In this document: positions 1-5,725 of the stretch, in pieces
How the letters are laid out: every line of letters starts with the position of its first letter
Position numbering within the stretch: position 1 is the stretch's first letter
The notes under the pieces: model-generated
Told to the model about the DNA's origin: nothing
Seen by the model: only the letters and a program-made list of their open reading frames with translations
Databases searched by the model: none
NCBI GenBank assembly: GCA_002010365.1
Contig: MTNL01000206.1
Location: forward strand, 1 to 7,014
DNA length: 7,014 nucleotides
Reading direction: 5' to 3'
From: Candidatus Acetothermia bacterium JdFR-50
Lineage (GTDB): Bacteria; Bipolaricaulota; Bipolaricaulia; Bipolaricaulales; Bipolaricaulaceae
Made by a program: the position numbers and the translations under genes

Positions 1-665
1 CCCACCCGCTTCCTTTCCTCGTCGTAGACCTCCACTTTGAGGGGAAGCCACACGCCGGGGGCCACCTCGGTGTGTTGAAGGAAACGAGCCTCGGTGAGGA
101 ATGTCTCCTCCACGTCGTACAGTTTCCGCCTTACAGGAAGCCAAAAATTCGGGTCGACCCAAAGCTCGATCTTGCCGTACACCGCCCCTTCTTCGGTGGG
201 GACGCCGACGAGGAGCAAGAGGTACCCATCCTCCCATACCTCGTACGAATACCCCCAGTACTCGCTGCGCACCCCTTTAAGCAGCGTCCGGAACATGATC
301 CACGGCTGCTGGGAGGGGGAGAGCTCTGAGAGATCCTTCTCGTACCAGGTATCCGTCGCGGCGATGTAGATCCAGTACCGATCCCCCACAACCAGCGCTA
401 CGTTGCCGGCGAGGTACTCGGGGGAGATGTACTCCAGGCGCAGCTTGTCCAGTTGCAAGAGATAAAGCTTGACCTCCTGCTGTAGGTCTGGCTTCCCATC
501 GCGGTAGTGGACGATGGAAAGGCGGGCTTCGAGATCCGAGAAATTGCCCAAAATCGCGTCCATGCGATCCAACACCTCGGCGGCATTTGGAATCCCTCCC
601 GCCTCCACGGACACCACCGTGGTGAAGACCAGGAGCACCGCAGCGCCTATTCCCAAAACCTTCAT
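1..665 (-). CDS. LolA-like outer membrane lipoprotein-sorting protein, C-terminus cut by window edge
   Basis: The open frame runs from ATG at 665 to the left edge, giving 221 codons with no stop. It begins with a signal peptide: MKVLGIGAA, a hydrophobic stretch to about residue 19, and a likely cleavage after VEA at residue 22. The mature part starts with NAAEVLDRMDAILGNFSDLEA (about 27-47), the opening helix typical of the COG2834 LolA/LolB fold. It continues with alternating strands (KLYLLQLDKLRLEYISPEY, VVGDRYWIYIA, KIELWVDPNFWLPVRRKLYD). Such periplasmic proteins bind lipid or lipoprotein chains and often sit beside RND or ABC exporters, but any partner gene lies outside the window. The start is supported by AAAGGGGG (671-678), five bases before the ATG. 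The ATG overlaps the tetR stop by four bases (ATGA), so the two are probably translationally coupled. The exact cargo cannot be told from sequence. Confidence 0.85.
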   Translation of the reverse strand, partial: MKVLGIGAAVLLVFTTVVSVEAGGIPNAAEVLDRMDAILGNFSDLEARLSIVHYRDGKPDLQQEVKLYLLQLDKLRLEYISPEYLAGNVALVVGDRYWIYIAATDTWYEKDLSELSPSQQPWIMFRTLLKGVRSEYWGYSYEVWEDGYLLLLVGVPTEEGAVYGKIELWVDPNFWLPVRRKLYDVEETFLTEARFLQHTEVAPGVWLPLKVEVYDEERKRV

Positions 666-1105
666 ACTGTCCCCCTTTCTTTTCTGTATCGGGCCAGGAC
701 ATTGCGACCTTGTTCCGTGAGGATCCCCTCGAAAAGGACCTTGCGCAGGGTCTCCAGAATCCTTCCCACCGAAAGGTTCTCCCGCAGTATGGTCTCCGGG
801 TTGACCAGGCCCTCCACGGCGGTGCGCAAGAGGATGAGCCAAAGGTCGACGTCCAGGTCCGGCCTCACCAGGCCCTCTTCCTGGGCCTGCCGCACGAGGT
901 TTCCCACCGCTTCAAGACGCTTCTTCCGTTCGGCCTCGACCCTCTGCCAGAGCTTGGGATTGAACTCCCGGGCCTGGTTCAGGATCTGCCTCTGGGCCTG
1001 GGAAAGGATGGCGGTAAGTTCAATTAAGAACCGGTCCACTCGCTGGAGCGGTGGGGAGTCCACGCGGAGGATGGTGTCGAGGTGGGAAAATAAAGAATTT
1101 ACCAA
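662..1105 (-). CDS. Downstream fragment of the broken TetR regulator (ligand-binding half)
   Basis: This is the part of the TetR gene after the TAG that could still be made as its own 147-residue protein, using TTG at 1105 as start. It contains only the helical effector-binding and dimerisation region (for example RFLIELTAILSQAQRQILNQ and AVGNLVRQAQEEGLVRPDLD, the latter typical of TetR C-terminal domains). It has no DNA-binding domain. I see no good ribosome binding site before the TTG, so re-initiation after the nearby TAG would be the only likely route. Its TGA (664-662) overlaps the ATG of the LolA-like gene, so translation of this segment may matter for expression of that gene even if the regulator is dead. 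If the TAG is an error, this entry merges into the full TetR gene. Confidence 0.55.
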   Translation of the reverse strand: MVNSLFSHLDTILRVDSPPLQRVDRFLIELTAILSQAQRQILNQAREFNPKLWQRVEAERKKRLEAVGNLVRQAQEEGLVRPDLDVDLWLILLRTAVEGLVNPETILRENLSVGRILETLRKVLFEGILTEQGRNVLARYRKERGTV

Positions 1106-1273
1106 GCTCTAAAGCGCGGTCTCGAGCAAGTCGTCCTTGCTGGGAAAGAGCTGGTACAGGGTCTTTTTGCTGATGTGGGTCCGGCGGGCTACCGCTTCGG
1201 TGGTTACCCCCCGCCAGCCGCGGGTGTGGAGCAATTCGAGCACTACTGCGATTACGTCCTCCTGAGAAACCAT
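662..1273 (-). pseudogene. TetR/AcrR-family transcriptional regulator interrupted by an in-frame TAG at codon 55
   Basis: Read from ATG at 1273, the frame encodes a full-size TetR regulator of 203 codons apart from one stop (TAG, 1111-1109). Codons 1-54 are the DNA-binding domain, with the family signature clearly visible: GWRGVTTEAVARRTHISKKT followed by LYQLFPSKDDLLETAL. After the TAG the same frame continues without a shift as SLVNSLFSHLDTILRV and the all-helical ligand-binding part. A shine-dalgarno AAAAGGG (1281-1287) lies seven bases before the ATG and a sigma-70-like promoter lies just upstream. TetR proteins normally repress their own operon, here probably itself and the LolA-like gene. 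A single base change (for example GAG to TAG) explains the break. Genuine inactivation, a sequencing or assembly error, and stop-codon readthrough are all possible. The family call is strong; the state of the gene is uncertain. Confidence 0.8.
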
Positions 1274-1277
1274 CGCG

Positions 1278-1324
1278 TCACCCTTTTGGAAACCAAAGAT
1301 ACTTTTTCGGTACTTTTAGGTCAA
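1278..1324 (-). promoter_or_regulatory. Promoter and ribosome binding site of the tetR-lolA operon
   Basis: On the minus strand, TTGACC (1324-1319) matches the -35 consensus at five of six bases. A 17-bp spacer follows, then TATCTT (1301-1296) as -10. The predicted transcript start is near 1289, about 16 bases before the ATG at 1273. The short leader contains AAAAGGG (1287-1281). The spacer holds two copies of AAAAGTAYC, 11 bp apart (1317-1309 and 1306-1298), and AAAG-TAT-CTTT (1305-1295) is an inverted repeat over the -10. Repeats in these positions are where a TetR autorepressor usually binds, but that role is inferred. Confidence 0.6.
1304..1318. repeat. 15-bp repeat, copy 1 (tetR promoter spacer)
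   Basis: TTTTCGGTACTTTTA on the plus strand. It fills most of the spacer between the -35 and -10 of the tetR promoter. An exact second copy in the same orientation lies at 5779-5793, in the leader of the cysteine peptidase gene; bases on both sides differ. It may be an operator shared by the two units, or chance in T-rich DNA. Confidence 0.5.
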
Positions 1325-1946
1325 AGTCGGCCCGGCCTGGCTCAAGCAAAGGTCTGGACAAGAGGAAATCCCTGCGCGATAGCCGGTAGTGGCTGCGGGC
1401 AAGTTAAGTTGGGGGTCGGGCCCGGCTTACAACAGTGCGGATTCCCGAAGCGAAAAGGCTTGAACCTGCCGCAGGGTGGCCTCTCCCGGAGGGAGCATCC
1501 TCATCTTCTTCTAGCCGGTCTTTACAGCGATGGGACCGGTTTTGTCGGTCACGCTTAGCCCACCCATGGAAGAGCTGGCCTAACCCTCTTGGCCCACGTG
1601 GGGGCATCCGGGCTCGTCGTGACCTCTATCTATCCTGGCGAGGCCGTAGGACTCCGTCATCACCGTGCCCGAAGCCGGGTCGAGGACGGCGTAATGGTTG
1701 GAAGCCGAGAGGTGCGTCGACACCTCGGCCCAGAGGACCACCATAACGTTGGGAAGCTGGGCCCATCCCAAGTGGGCAATCGGCGCTTTGCCTGGGACCA
1801 CCTCTTCCGATGCGCGAGAAGGGTCAGGTGCAGCGGGAAGACCGTCCTTAAGGATTCCTGAGAGCCATTTTGTAGATCCGTTGGCCTTCTCTGGTCCACG
1901 ACCGTTACCCGCGGTTCACGTCCTGATTTCCCGCTCAGCGCGGCAT
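1325..1946. other. Stretch of about 620 bases without a convincing intact gene
   Basis: This lies between the tetR promoter and the 3' end of the glycoside-hydrolase-like gene. Frames exist on both strands but none has a recognised domain, a good start with a ribosome site, or consistent codon use, apart from the possible relic at 1580-1915. Short perfect inverted repeats are visible: CCTGC-C-GCAGG (1465-1475), CTCCC-GGA-GGGAG (1483-1495), and CCGGTC/GACCGG (1515-1520 with 1534-1539), the last followed by TTTTGT. No tRNA, rRNA, CRISPR array or insertion-sequence ends were seen. Upstream promoter elements for tetR may extend into its left end. Confidence 0.5.
1580..1915 (-). pseudogene. Possible relic or unrecognised small ORF, minus strand
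   Basis: A minus-strand frame stays open for about 111 codons from just after a TGA (1918-1916) to a TAG at 1580. Its second half has G/C-rich third codon positions, as the real genes here do, and gives protein-like text such as PIAHLGWAQLPNVMVVLWAE and SNHYAVLDPASGTVMTESYG. There is no ATG near its beginning. The best start is GTG at 1801, with no clear ribosome site. After about 1630 the +1 frame (VTTSPDAPTWAKRV) looks more natural than the open one, which suggests a frameshift. I do not recognise the family. It could be the decayed end of a gene whose 5' part is gone, or a chance open frame. Confidence 0.22.
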
Positions 1947-4844
1947 TTATCTTTCAACAAACGCGAGATCGTCCAATAGCAAGGTCGTGGTCCGTCCCAC
2001 TTGATTCAGCCCCACCAGGTATATGTGGATGGACCTGATACCCTCAAGGTCAAGAACTTTGTTTCCGGTATCCGGCGAGCCGTAGCCTCCGAACTTGAAT
2101 CCCGCGAGCTCCAGTTCGATCTCGTGCCATCTTTTATCCCCGACCAATTCGGGGACCTCGACGGACCAGGCTTCGCCCTCTGCGTCGAAAATGACGATGA
2201 ACATCGAGATGTCTTCGTTGTCTATCGCATAAGCGAACCGCAAGGCTGTGGATCCCTCTAAGCCGGTCTGTGTAACGTTTGTGAGCATCACCCCGGTAAA
2301 CAGCTGTTGCCAGTCGTCCGCGACCCGGGGGGTGTAGGTAATCCGGAGGGTCCCTTCCCCCTTCCACGTGTTTGCCGACTCCCAGGAAACCTTCACCGCA
2401 GTGCCTCGATCCGGGAAACACGCTATTCCCTGTAAGCCGCCCTGTGAAGCTTCGAACAATTCGAGCGCCTTTCCGTAGAGGTAAGTCACGGCACGCTCTG
2501 CTATCTCGCCGCTCACCGGCTCGAAGTCATACAACATGTGTACCGAAACGGAAACGTCCGGGGGATGCAACTGCCATTCCCCTAAGATCTGTCCCGTGCC
2601 GTTCTCCTCGCACTTTACCCTTAGATCCCTCTTTGTAGCACCTAACTGAAGGTGGAGCTCGAAAATGCCGTTGCGGGCCTGTTCGAGTACAGGGATGTCG
2701 TCGAGATACCAGTTCACTACGCGGATATCCTCGGTCCCCGTGTCCACCAGGAACTTCGCTACACCCCCGCTCGCGCTGACCCCCGCCGCGTCGGGGGAAA
2801 CCGAAACCCGGGATATGTCGAGGGATCTCTTGGGCTTTATCACGATGACACAGAACGTCCGGAAGGAAGGCACCGTTAATTCGATATATCCTTCCCTCTG
2901 CGTGTACGGGAGCTTAAGCGCCTTCGTGTTTTCCGGAGATAGGAGGAAGACTATAGGATCCCCCGCCTCTTTACGGGCCACCTTTAGGCGCAATGTCCCC
3001 GTTGGCTCGAGCTTGTCCCTGTCCTTAATGTACCTGTCGTTTACGAGGTGCACGATCAAGGCATCGCCGCCTTTGTACAAAATACTCCGAACGTCGGGCG
3101 AATTAAGCACGATCTGGGGGGTCAGGTATTGTGACAGGACCCGTATCAGGGTCGATCGCGCTGCCTTACGTCCCTGAACATACAACAGGCCTGGATCTTT
3201 GGGAAAATATCGGACTTCTCCCCGCCCCAGCCTCTGTCGGCCGCGCATCAGTAGTCGGCGAAGCTCGGAGTTAGCGACGCTCATGTTCTCATCGTATTTG
3301 GCTGTGTCGCCGGTGGCGATGATGACGCCACCGCGTTGGACGTATTCCAAAAGAAGGGTCTGCATGTATGCTGGAAGCGAGAGGGCGTTTGGAACCAATA
3401 CCACTTTGTACGGGAAGAGATCCGAGATGCTGAGCCGCTTGTTCGAGAAGCGGGGGTCGGGAACGTAAACGAAGTCGAAAGGGATGTGTTCCTCAAACAG
3501 GATCCGGGCGGTGCCCGCCAACAACGCGCGCGTCCACCACCACCATGAGCGGCTCCCAGGTGCAATGACCGAGTTCAAGTTCGAACAGTCATCGAAAAGG
3601 ACACCGAGTTTAGCAGGCACCCGCTCCTGCTCATAAAGGGAGCGGTTGTTTCCTACAAAGGCTGCGATGTCGTTGACCGCGCCATAGTCGTAGGCGAGGG
3701 GTTCCGTATACCTCCACCCTGGAACTGCACGGAAGATCTTGGGAGGAAGCAGGACGGATGACCGAGAGGAAAGGATCTTGCCCATTTGCCAGTACAACAA
3801 GTCATTTAGAGGCGAGGACGGAAGCCTGCCGTCGGCAGGGTTGTCATACACCTCCAGGAGGAATACGCGGGGCTTTTGGGTATCCATAGCTCTGAACGCT
3901 TCTGCCAATGCCTGGGGCGCGGAGTTGAACGCGAAGTCTTCCCGGACGAAGTAGTCACAAAACGGGGCGAGGCGCCCTGCCCAACCGTAAGCAGGGTGGG
4001 CGTTCGCGCCTATCCAAAATCGCCGGCCATAAGCGTTTTGCGCATACTCTTTGGCAAACTGGACCAATTCACCGAAAACTTTTTGTTCCGTGTGAAGCAG
4101 AAAGAGCACATACTCCCATATGAGCGGTCTGTACGGCGGATGATTCCAGGTTCTCGCCAGACCTTTCGCCACGATCCAGTCGCTTAAGTCAAAACCGTAC
4201 GGATCTTCGATCCCAAATCTCGTTTCCAACTCGGACGGGGTATATTTCGAAAGTAGATATCGCCTGAACTCCTCTTCCGTCCACGCATCGAACGTACCCC
4301 CGTCAGCTATGATCGCCTCAACCGTGTAGAGGTCGAAGGTCACCCCGGTTGCCCCGGCGTCTATCATGGACTTTAAGTGTGCTTTGAAAAGGTCCCTCAT
4401 AAGAGGGTGGAGAACGTTGTGCTTGTACACGTTGTTAGACTCCCAGCCGTATTTCTCTGTCCAGGCGATTGGATTCCCGTAGACGTCCACCAATGCAACC
4501 GCTTCTTCAAGCTCAGGGTGTGGTTCCGCGAAATTACCGGTGTTTTCCATCATCAAAAACGGCTTGCCATGAATCTGATAACGCACCATGTCATTGATGA
4601 TTGCGGTCCATCTGGCCTCGTCACTTACGTACTGAGGCCCCCAGGCTACACCATCGTTCAGGAAGGTACCGGCTGGCATGATCCCCATCTGTAAGATGTT
4701 CGCCCGGTGTTGTAGAGTACCGTTCCCTTCAAACAACCACTTATGATCGATTTGAACATCCGATTTCGTCTCTGCATGTACCTCGCCGACGTATACAAAA
4801 CCAACAACCAAAACGGTACAGAACAAAGAAAACATGTGACGCAT
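1947..4844 (-). CDS. Secreted multidomain glycoside-hydrolase-like protein (GHL6/GH42-type), 965 aa
   Basis: A signal peptide (hydrophobic residues 5-20, cleavage likely after VHA at 24) sends this protein out of the cytoplasm. Residues about 30-400 look like a TIM barrel of the kind labelled hypothetical glycosyl hydrolase, with strand motifs MGIMPAGTF, AGATGVTFDLYTVEA, RRFWIGANAHP and KPRVFLLEVYDN. D171, E176 and E331 are candidate catalytic acids. Residues about 408-575 resemble the GATase-like trimerisation domain of GH42 beta-galactosidases (FPYKVVLVPNALSLPAYMQT, then EYVQRGGVIIATGDTAKYDE). A beta-sandwich (about 580-670, DALIVHLVNDRYIKDRD), an Ig-like segment (about 675-765) and a CBM11/CIA30-like sandwich (about 770-965, ending TTTLLLDDLAFVER) follow. 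The start is ATG 4844, with AAGGGGG (4855-4849) four bases away; the ATG three codons later is too far. Substrate is unknown. G+C is visibly lower than in neighbouring genes, suggesting transfer. Confidence 0.75.
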   Translation of the reverse strand: MRHMFSLFCTVLVVGFVYVGEVHAETKSDVQIDHKWLFEGNGTLQHRANILQMGIMPAGTFLNDGVAWGPQYVSDEARWTAIINDMVRYQIHGKPFLMMENTGNFAEPHPELEEAVALVDVYGNPIAWTEKYGWESNNVYKHNVLHPLMRDLFKAHLKSMIDAGATGVTFDLYTVEAIIADGGTFDAWTEEEFRRYLLSKYTPSELETRFGIEDPYGFDLSDWIVAKGLARTWNHPPYRPLIWEYVLFLLHTEQKVFGELVQFAKEYAQNAYGRRFWIGANAHPAYGWAGRLAPFCDYFVREDFAFNSAPQALAEAFRAMDTQKPRVFLLEVYDNPADGRLPSSPLNDLLYWQMGKILSSRSSVLLPPKIFRAVPGWRYTEPLAYDYGAVNDIAAFVGNNRSLYEQERVPAKLGVLFDDCSNLNSVIAPGSRSWWWWTRALLAGTARILFEEHIPFDFVYVPDPRFSNKRLSISDLFPYKVVLVPNALSLPAYMQTLLLEYVQRGGVIIATGDTAKYDENMSVANSELRRLLMRGRQRLGRGEVRYFPKDPGLLYVQGRKAARSTLIRVLSQYLTPQIVLNSPDVRSILYKGGDALIVHLVNDRYIKDRDKLEPTGTLRLKVARKEAGDPIVFLLSPENTKALKLPYTQREGYIELTVPSFRTFCVIVIKPKRSLDISRVSVSPDAAGVSASGGVAKFLVDTGTEDIRVVNWYLDDIPVLEQARNGIFELHLQLGATKRDLRVKCEENGTGQILGEWQLHPPDVSVSVHMLYDFEPVSGEIAERAVTYLYGKALELFEASQGGLQGIACFPDRGTAVKVSWESANTWKGEGTLRITYTPRVADDWQQLFTGVMLTNVTQTGLEGSTALRFAYAIDNEDISMFIVIFDAEGEAWSVEVPELVGDKRWHEIELELAGFKFGGYGSPDTGNKVLDLEGIRSIHIYLVGLNQVGRTTTLLLDDLAFVER
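3534..3545 (-). repeat. (TGG)4 run encoding four consecutive tryptophans
   Basis: Inside the glycoside-hydrolase-like gene, four TGG codons in a row give W434-W437 (context SRSWWWWTRALL), at the start of the GATase-like domain. Aromatic clusters often line sugar-binding surfaces, but a role here is only inferred. The trinucleotide repeat is short enough to be chance. Confidence 0.6.
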
Positions 4845-4862
4845 GATGCCCCCTTTGTCAAC

Positions 4863-4952
4863 CTATCTCATCGCCGCCTTGTTTAGAAGAACGGCAACCT
4901 GGATCTTCTCGTTCTCAAAGTACCTGTGCTTGCTTAACCTGCTAAAGAACAT
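4863..4952 (-). CDS. Possible 29-residue upstream ORF in the leader of the glycoside-hydrolase-like gene
   Basis: On the minus strand, ATG at 4952 opens 29 codons (MFFSRLSKHRYFENEKIQVA, then VLLNKAAMR) ending at TAG 4863, 18 bases before the next ATG at 4844. A purine-rich GGGGTAGG lies before it. The peptide is basic and unrelated to anything I recognise. If the promoter proposed at 5024-5053 is right, this frame would be in the transcript leader and could affect translation of the large gene. A chance ORF of this size is quite possible. Confidence 0.15.
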   Translation of the reverse strand: MFFSRLSKHRYFENEKIQVAVLLNKAAMR

Positions 4953-5023
4953 CTTGCCTACCCCGACTTCGCCATTTTGGATAGCGAAGGGTTAAAAATA
5001 CCGTTCGATTTCGGTTCAGACCC

Positions 5024-5053
5024 ATCCTAATGCAGGGACGCCGCTGCGGGCAA
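5024..5053 (-). promoter_or_regulatory. Candidate promoter for the glycoside-hydrolase-like gene
   Basis: On the minus strand, TTGCCC (5053-5048) as -35, an 18-bp spacer and TAGGAT (5029-5024) as -10 would start a transcript near 5017, leaving a leader of about 170 bases. The -10 hexamer is identical to that of the plus-strand promoter beside it. The -35 is weaker (four of six), so this is a tentative call. Confidence 0.35.
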
Positions 5054-5054
5054 A

Positions 5055-5083
5055 TTGACCTCGAGGAAGGCCGCGGCTAGGAT
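5055..5083 (+). promoter_or_regulatory. Promoter of the sulfite-oxidase-fold gene, predicted leaderless
   Basis: TTGACC (5055-5060), exactly 17 bp, then TAGGAT (5078-5083) make a sigma-70-like promoter with the same -35 as the tetR promoter. Transcription should start near 5090-5091, within two bases of the ATG at 5092. That agrees with the absence of a convincing ribosome binding site. The back-to-back minus-strand -35 ends one base away. Confidence 0.5.
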
Positions 5084-5091
5084 CACAGGTC

Positions 5092-5649
5092 ATGCGTGGG
5101 AAGTTGCCGCCGGGACAGGCGTGGTTTGAATGGCTCCTCGTATACGATATCGCTCCGGTGCCCCCGTTGGAGCTTGAGAACTTCCGGCTTCGCATCGACG
5201 GCCAGGTGGAAAACCCCCTGGAGCTATCGTGGGAGGAACTCCTGCAGCTCCCCCAAGCGGAGGTGGTGGCCGACTTCCATTGTGTCACCCGTTGGAGCGT
5301 GTCGGAGCTCCGCTGGGAGGGGGTTCTGGCGCACACGATCATCGAGCTCTGCCGGCCCAAGGAAGGAGTGGAGTGGGTGATGGCCTACGGCCGGGAAGGA
5401 TACTCCACCAATGTCCCCTACGAGTACTTCGCCCGCGCGGATACGATCCTGGCCCACAAACTCAACGGAAAACCCCTTGCCCCACAACACGGCTGGCCCC
5501 TTAGGTTGGTTGTGCCCTCGCTCTACGCTTGGAAAAGCGCTAAGTACCTGGTGCGCCTCGAGTTCACCCGGGAGAGACGCCGCGGATATTGGGAGGAGCG
5601 GGGCTACCACGATATCGGCGACCCCTGGCGCGAGGAGCGCCGTCACTGA
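5092..5649 (+). CDS. Stand-alone sulfite-oxidase-fold molybdopterin-binding oxidoreductase
   Basis: This 185-residue protein is almost entirely one oxidoreductase molybdopterin-binding domain (COG2041, the fold of sulfite oxidase and of MsrP/YedY). Visible family motifs are KLPPGQ (4-9), FRLRIDGQVENPLELSWEEL (31-50), DFHCVTRWS (61-69) with C64 as the expected molybdenum ligand, GYSTNVPYE (103-111), HGWPLRLVVPSLYAWKSAKY (133-152) and the GYHDIGDPW tail (171-179). It has no twin-arginine or other signal peptide, no haem domain and no dimerisation domain, so it is probably cytoplasmic; its electron partner is not in the window. Length fits the short stand-alone subfamily. The ATG at 5092 is the only reasonable start before an in-frame TGA at 5056. 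The true substrate is unknown: sulfite, methionine sulfoxide and other oxo-transfer substrates are all possible. I am sure of the family and unsure of the reaction. Confidence 0.9.
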   Translation: MRGKLPPGQAWFEWLLVYDIAPVPPLELENFRLRIDGQVENPLELSWEELLQLPQAEVVADFHCVTRWSVSELRWEGVLAHTIIELCRPKEGVEWVMAYGREGYSTNVPYEYFARADTILAHKLNGKPLAPQHGWPLRLVVPSLYAWKSAKYLVRLEFTRERRRGYWEERGYHDIGDPWREERRH

Positions 5650-5686
5650 AGGCTTCACTCTTCCGTTCTCAACCCTATGACCGGGT

Positions 5687-5714
5687 TTGTGGGCAAAGCC
5701 GTGGGGAGTACAAT
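5687..5714 (+). promoter_or_regulatory. Candidate promoter of the cysteine peptidase gene
   Basis: TACAAT (5709-5714) is a good -10 hexamer (five of six). TTGTGG (5687-5692), 16 bp upstream, is a weak -35. Transcription would begin near 5721, giving a leader of about 118 bases before the GTG at 5839. The peptidase could instead be co-transcribed with the oxidoreductase gene, which ends 189 bases upstream. Confidence 0.35.
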
Positions 5715-5725
5715 GATTTTGATAG

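Noticed and set aside
507..1112. A 201-codon plus-strand open frame opposite the lolA-like and tetR genes
   Set aside because: It is rich in Arg and Ser with no domain, and lies antisense to two recognised families; a shadow of high-G+C coding on the other strand.
1457..1466. GGTTCAAGCC on the minus strand, resembling a tRNA T-loop
   Set aside because: Flanking bases do not form the five-base T-stem, and no anticodon arm or acceptor stem fits around it.
1515..1545. CCGGTC/GACCGG hairpin followed by TTTTGT as a plus-strand terminator
   Set aside because: The stem is only six pairs with a 13-base loop and the T-run is broken. No plus-strand gene ends before it.
2665..3177. A 170-codon plus-strand open frame inside the glycoside-hydrolase-like gene
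   Set aside because: It is antisense to a continuous 965-residue protein with recognisable domains, and has no ribosome site or motif of its own.
5224..5658. A 144-codon minus-strand open frame opposite the oxidoreductase gene
   Set aside because: The plus strand carries clear family motifs over the same bases; this frame is an antisense shadow.
5672..5688. AACCC/GGGTT hairpin after the oxidoreductase gene as a terminator
   Set aside because: It has five pairs only and no T-run, so termination is not supported.
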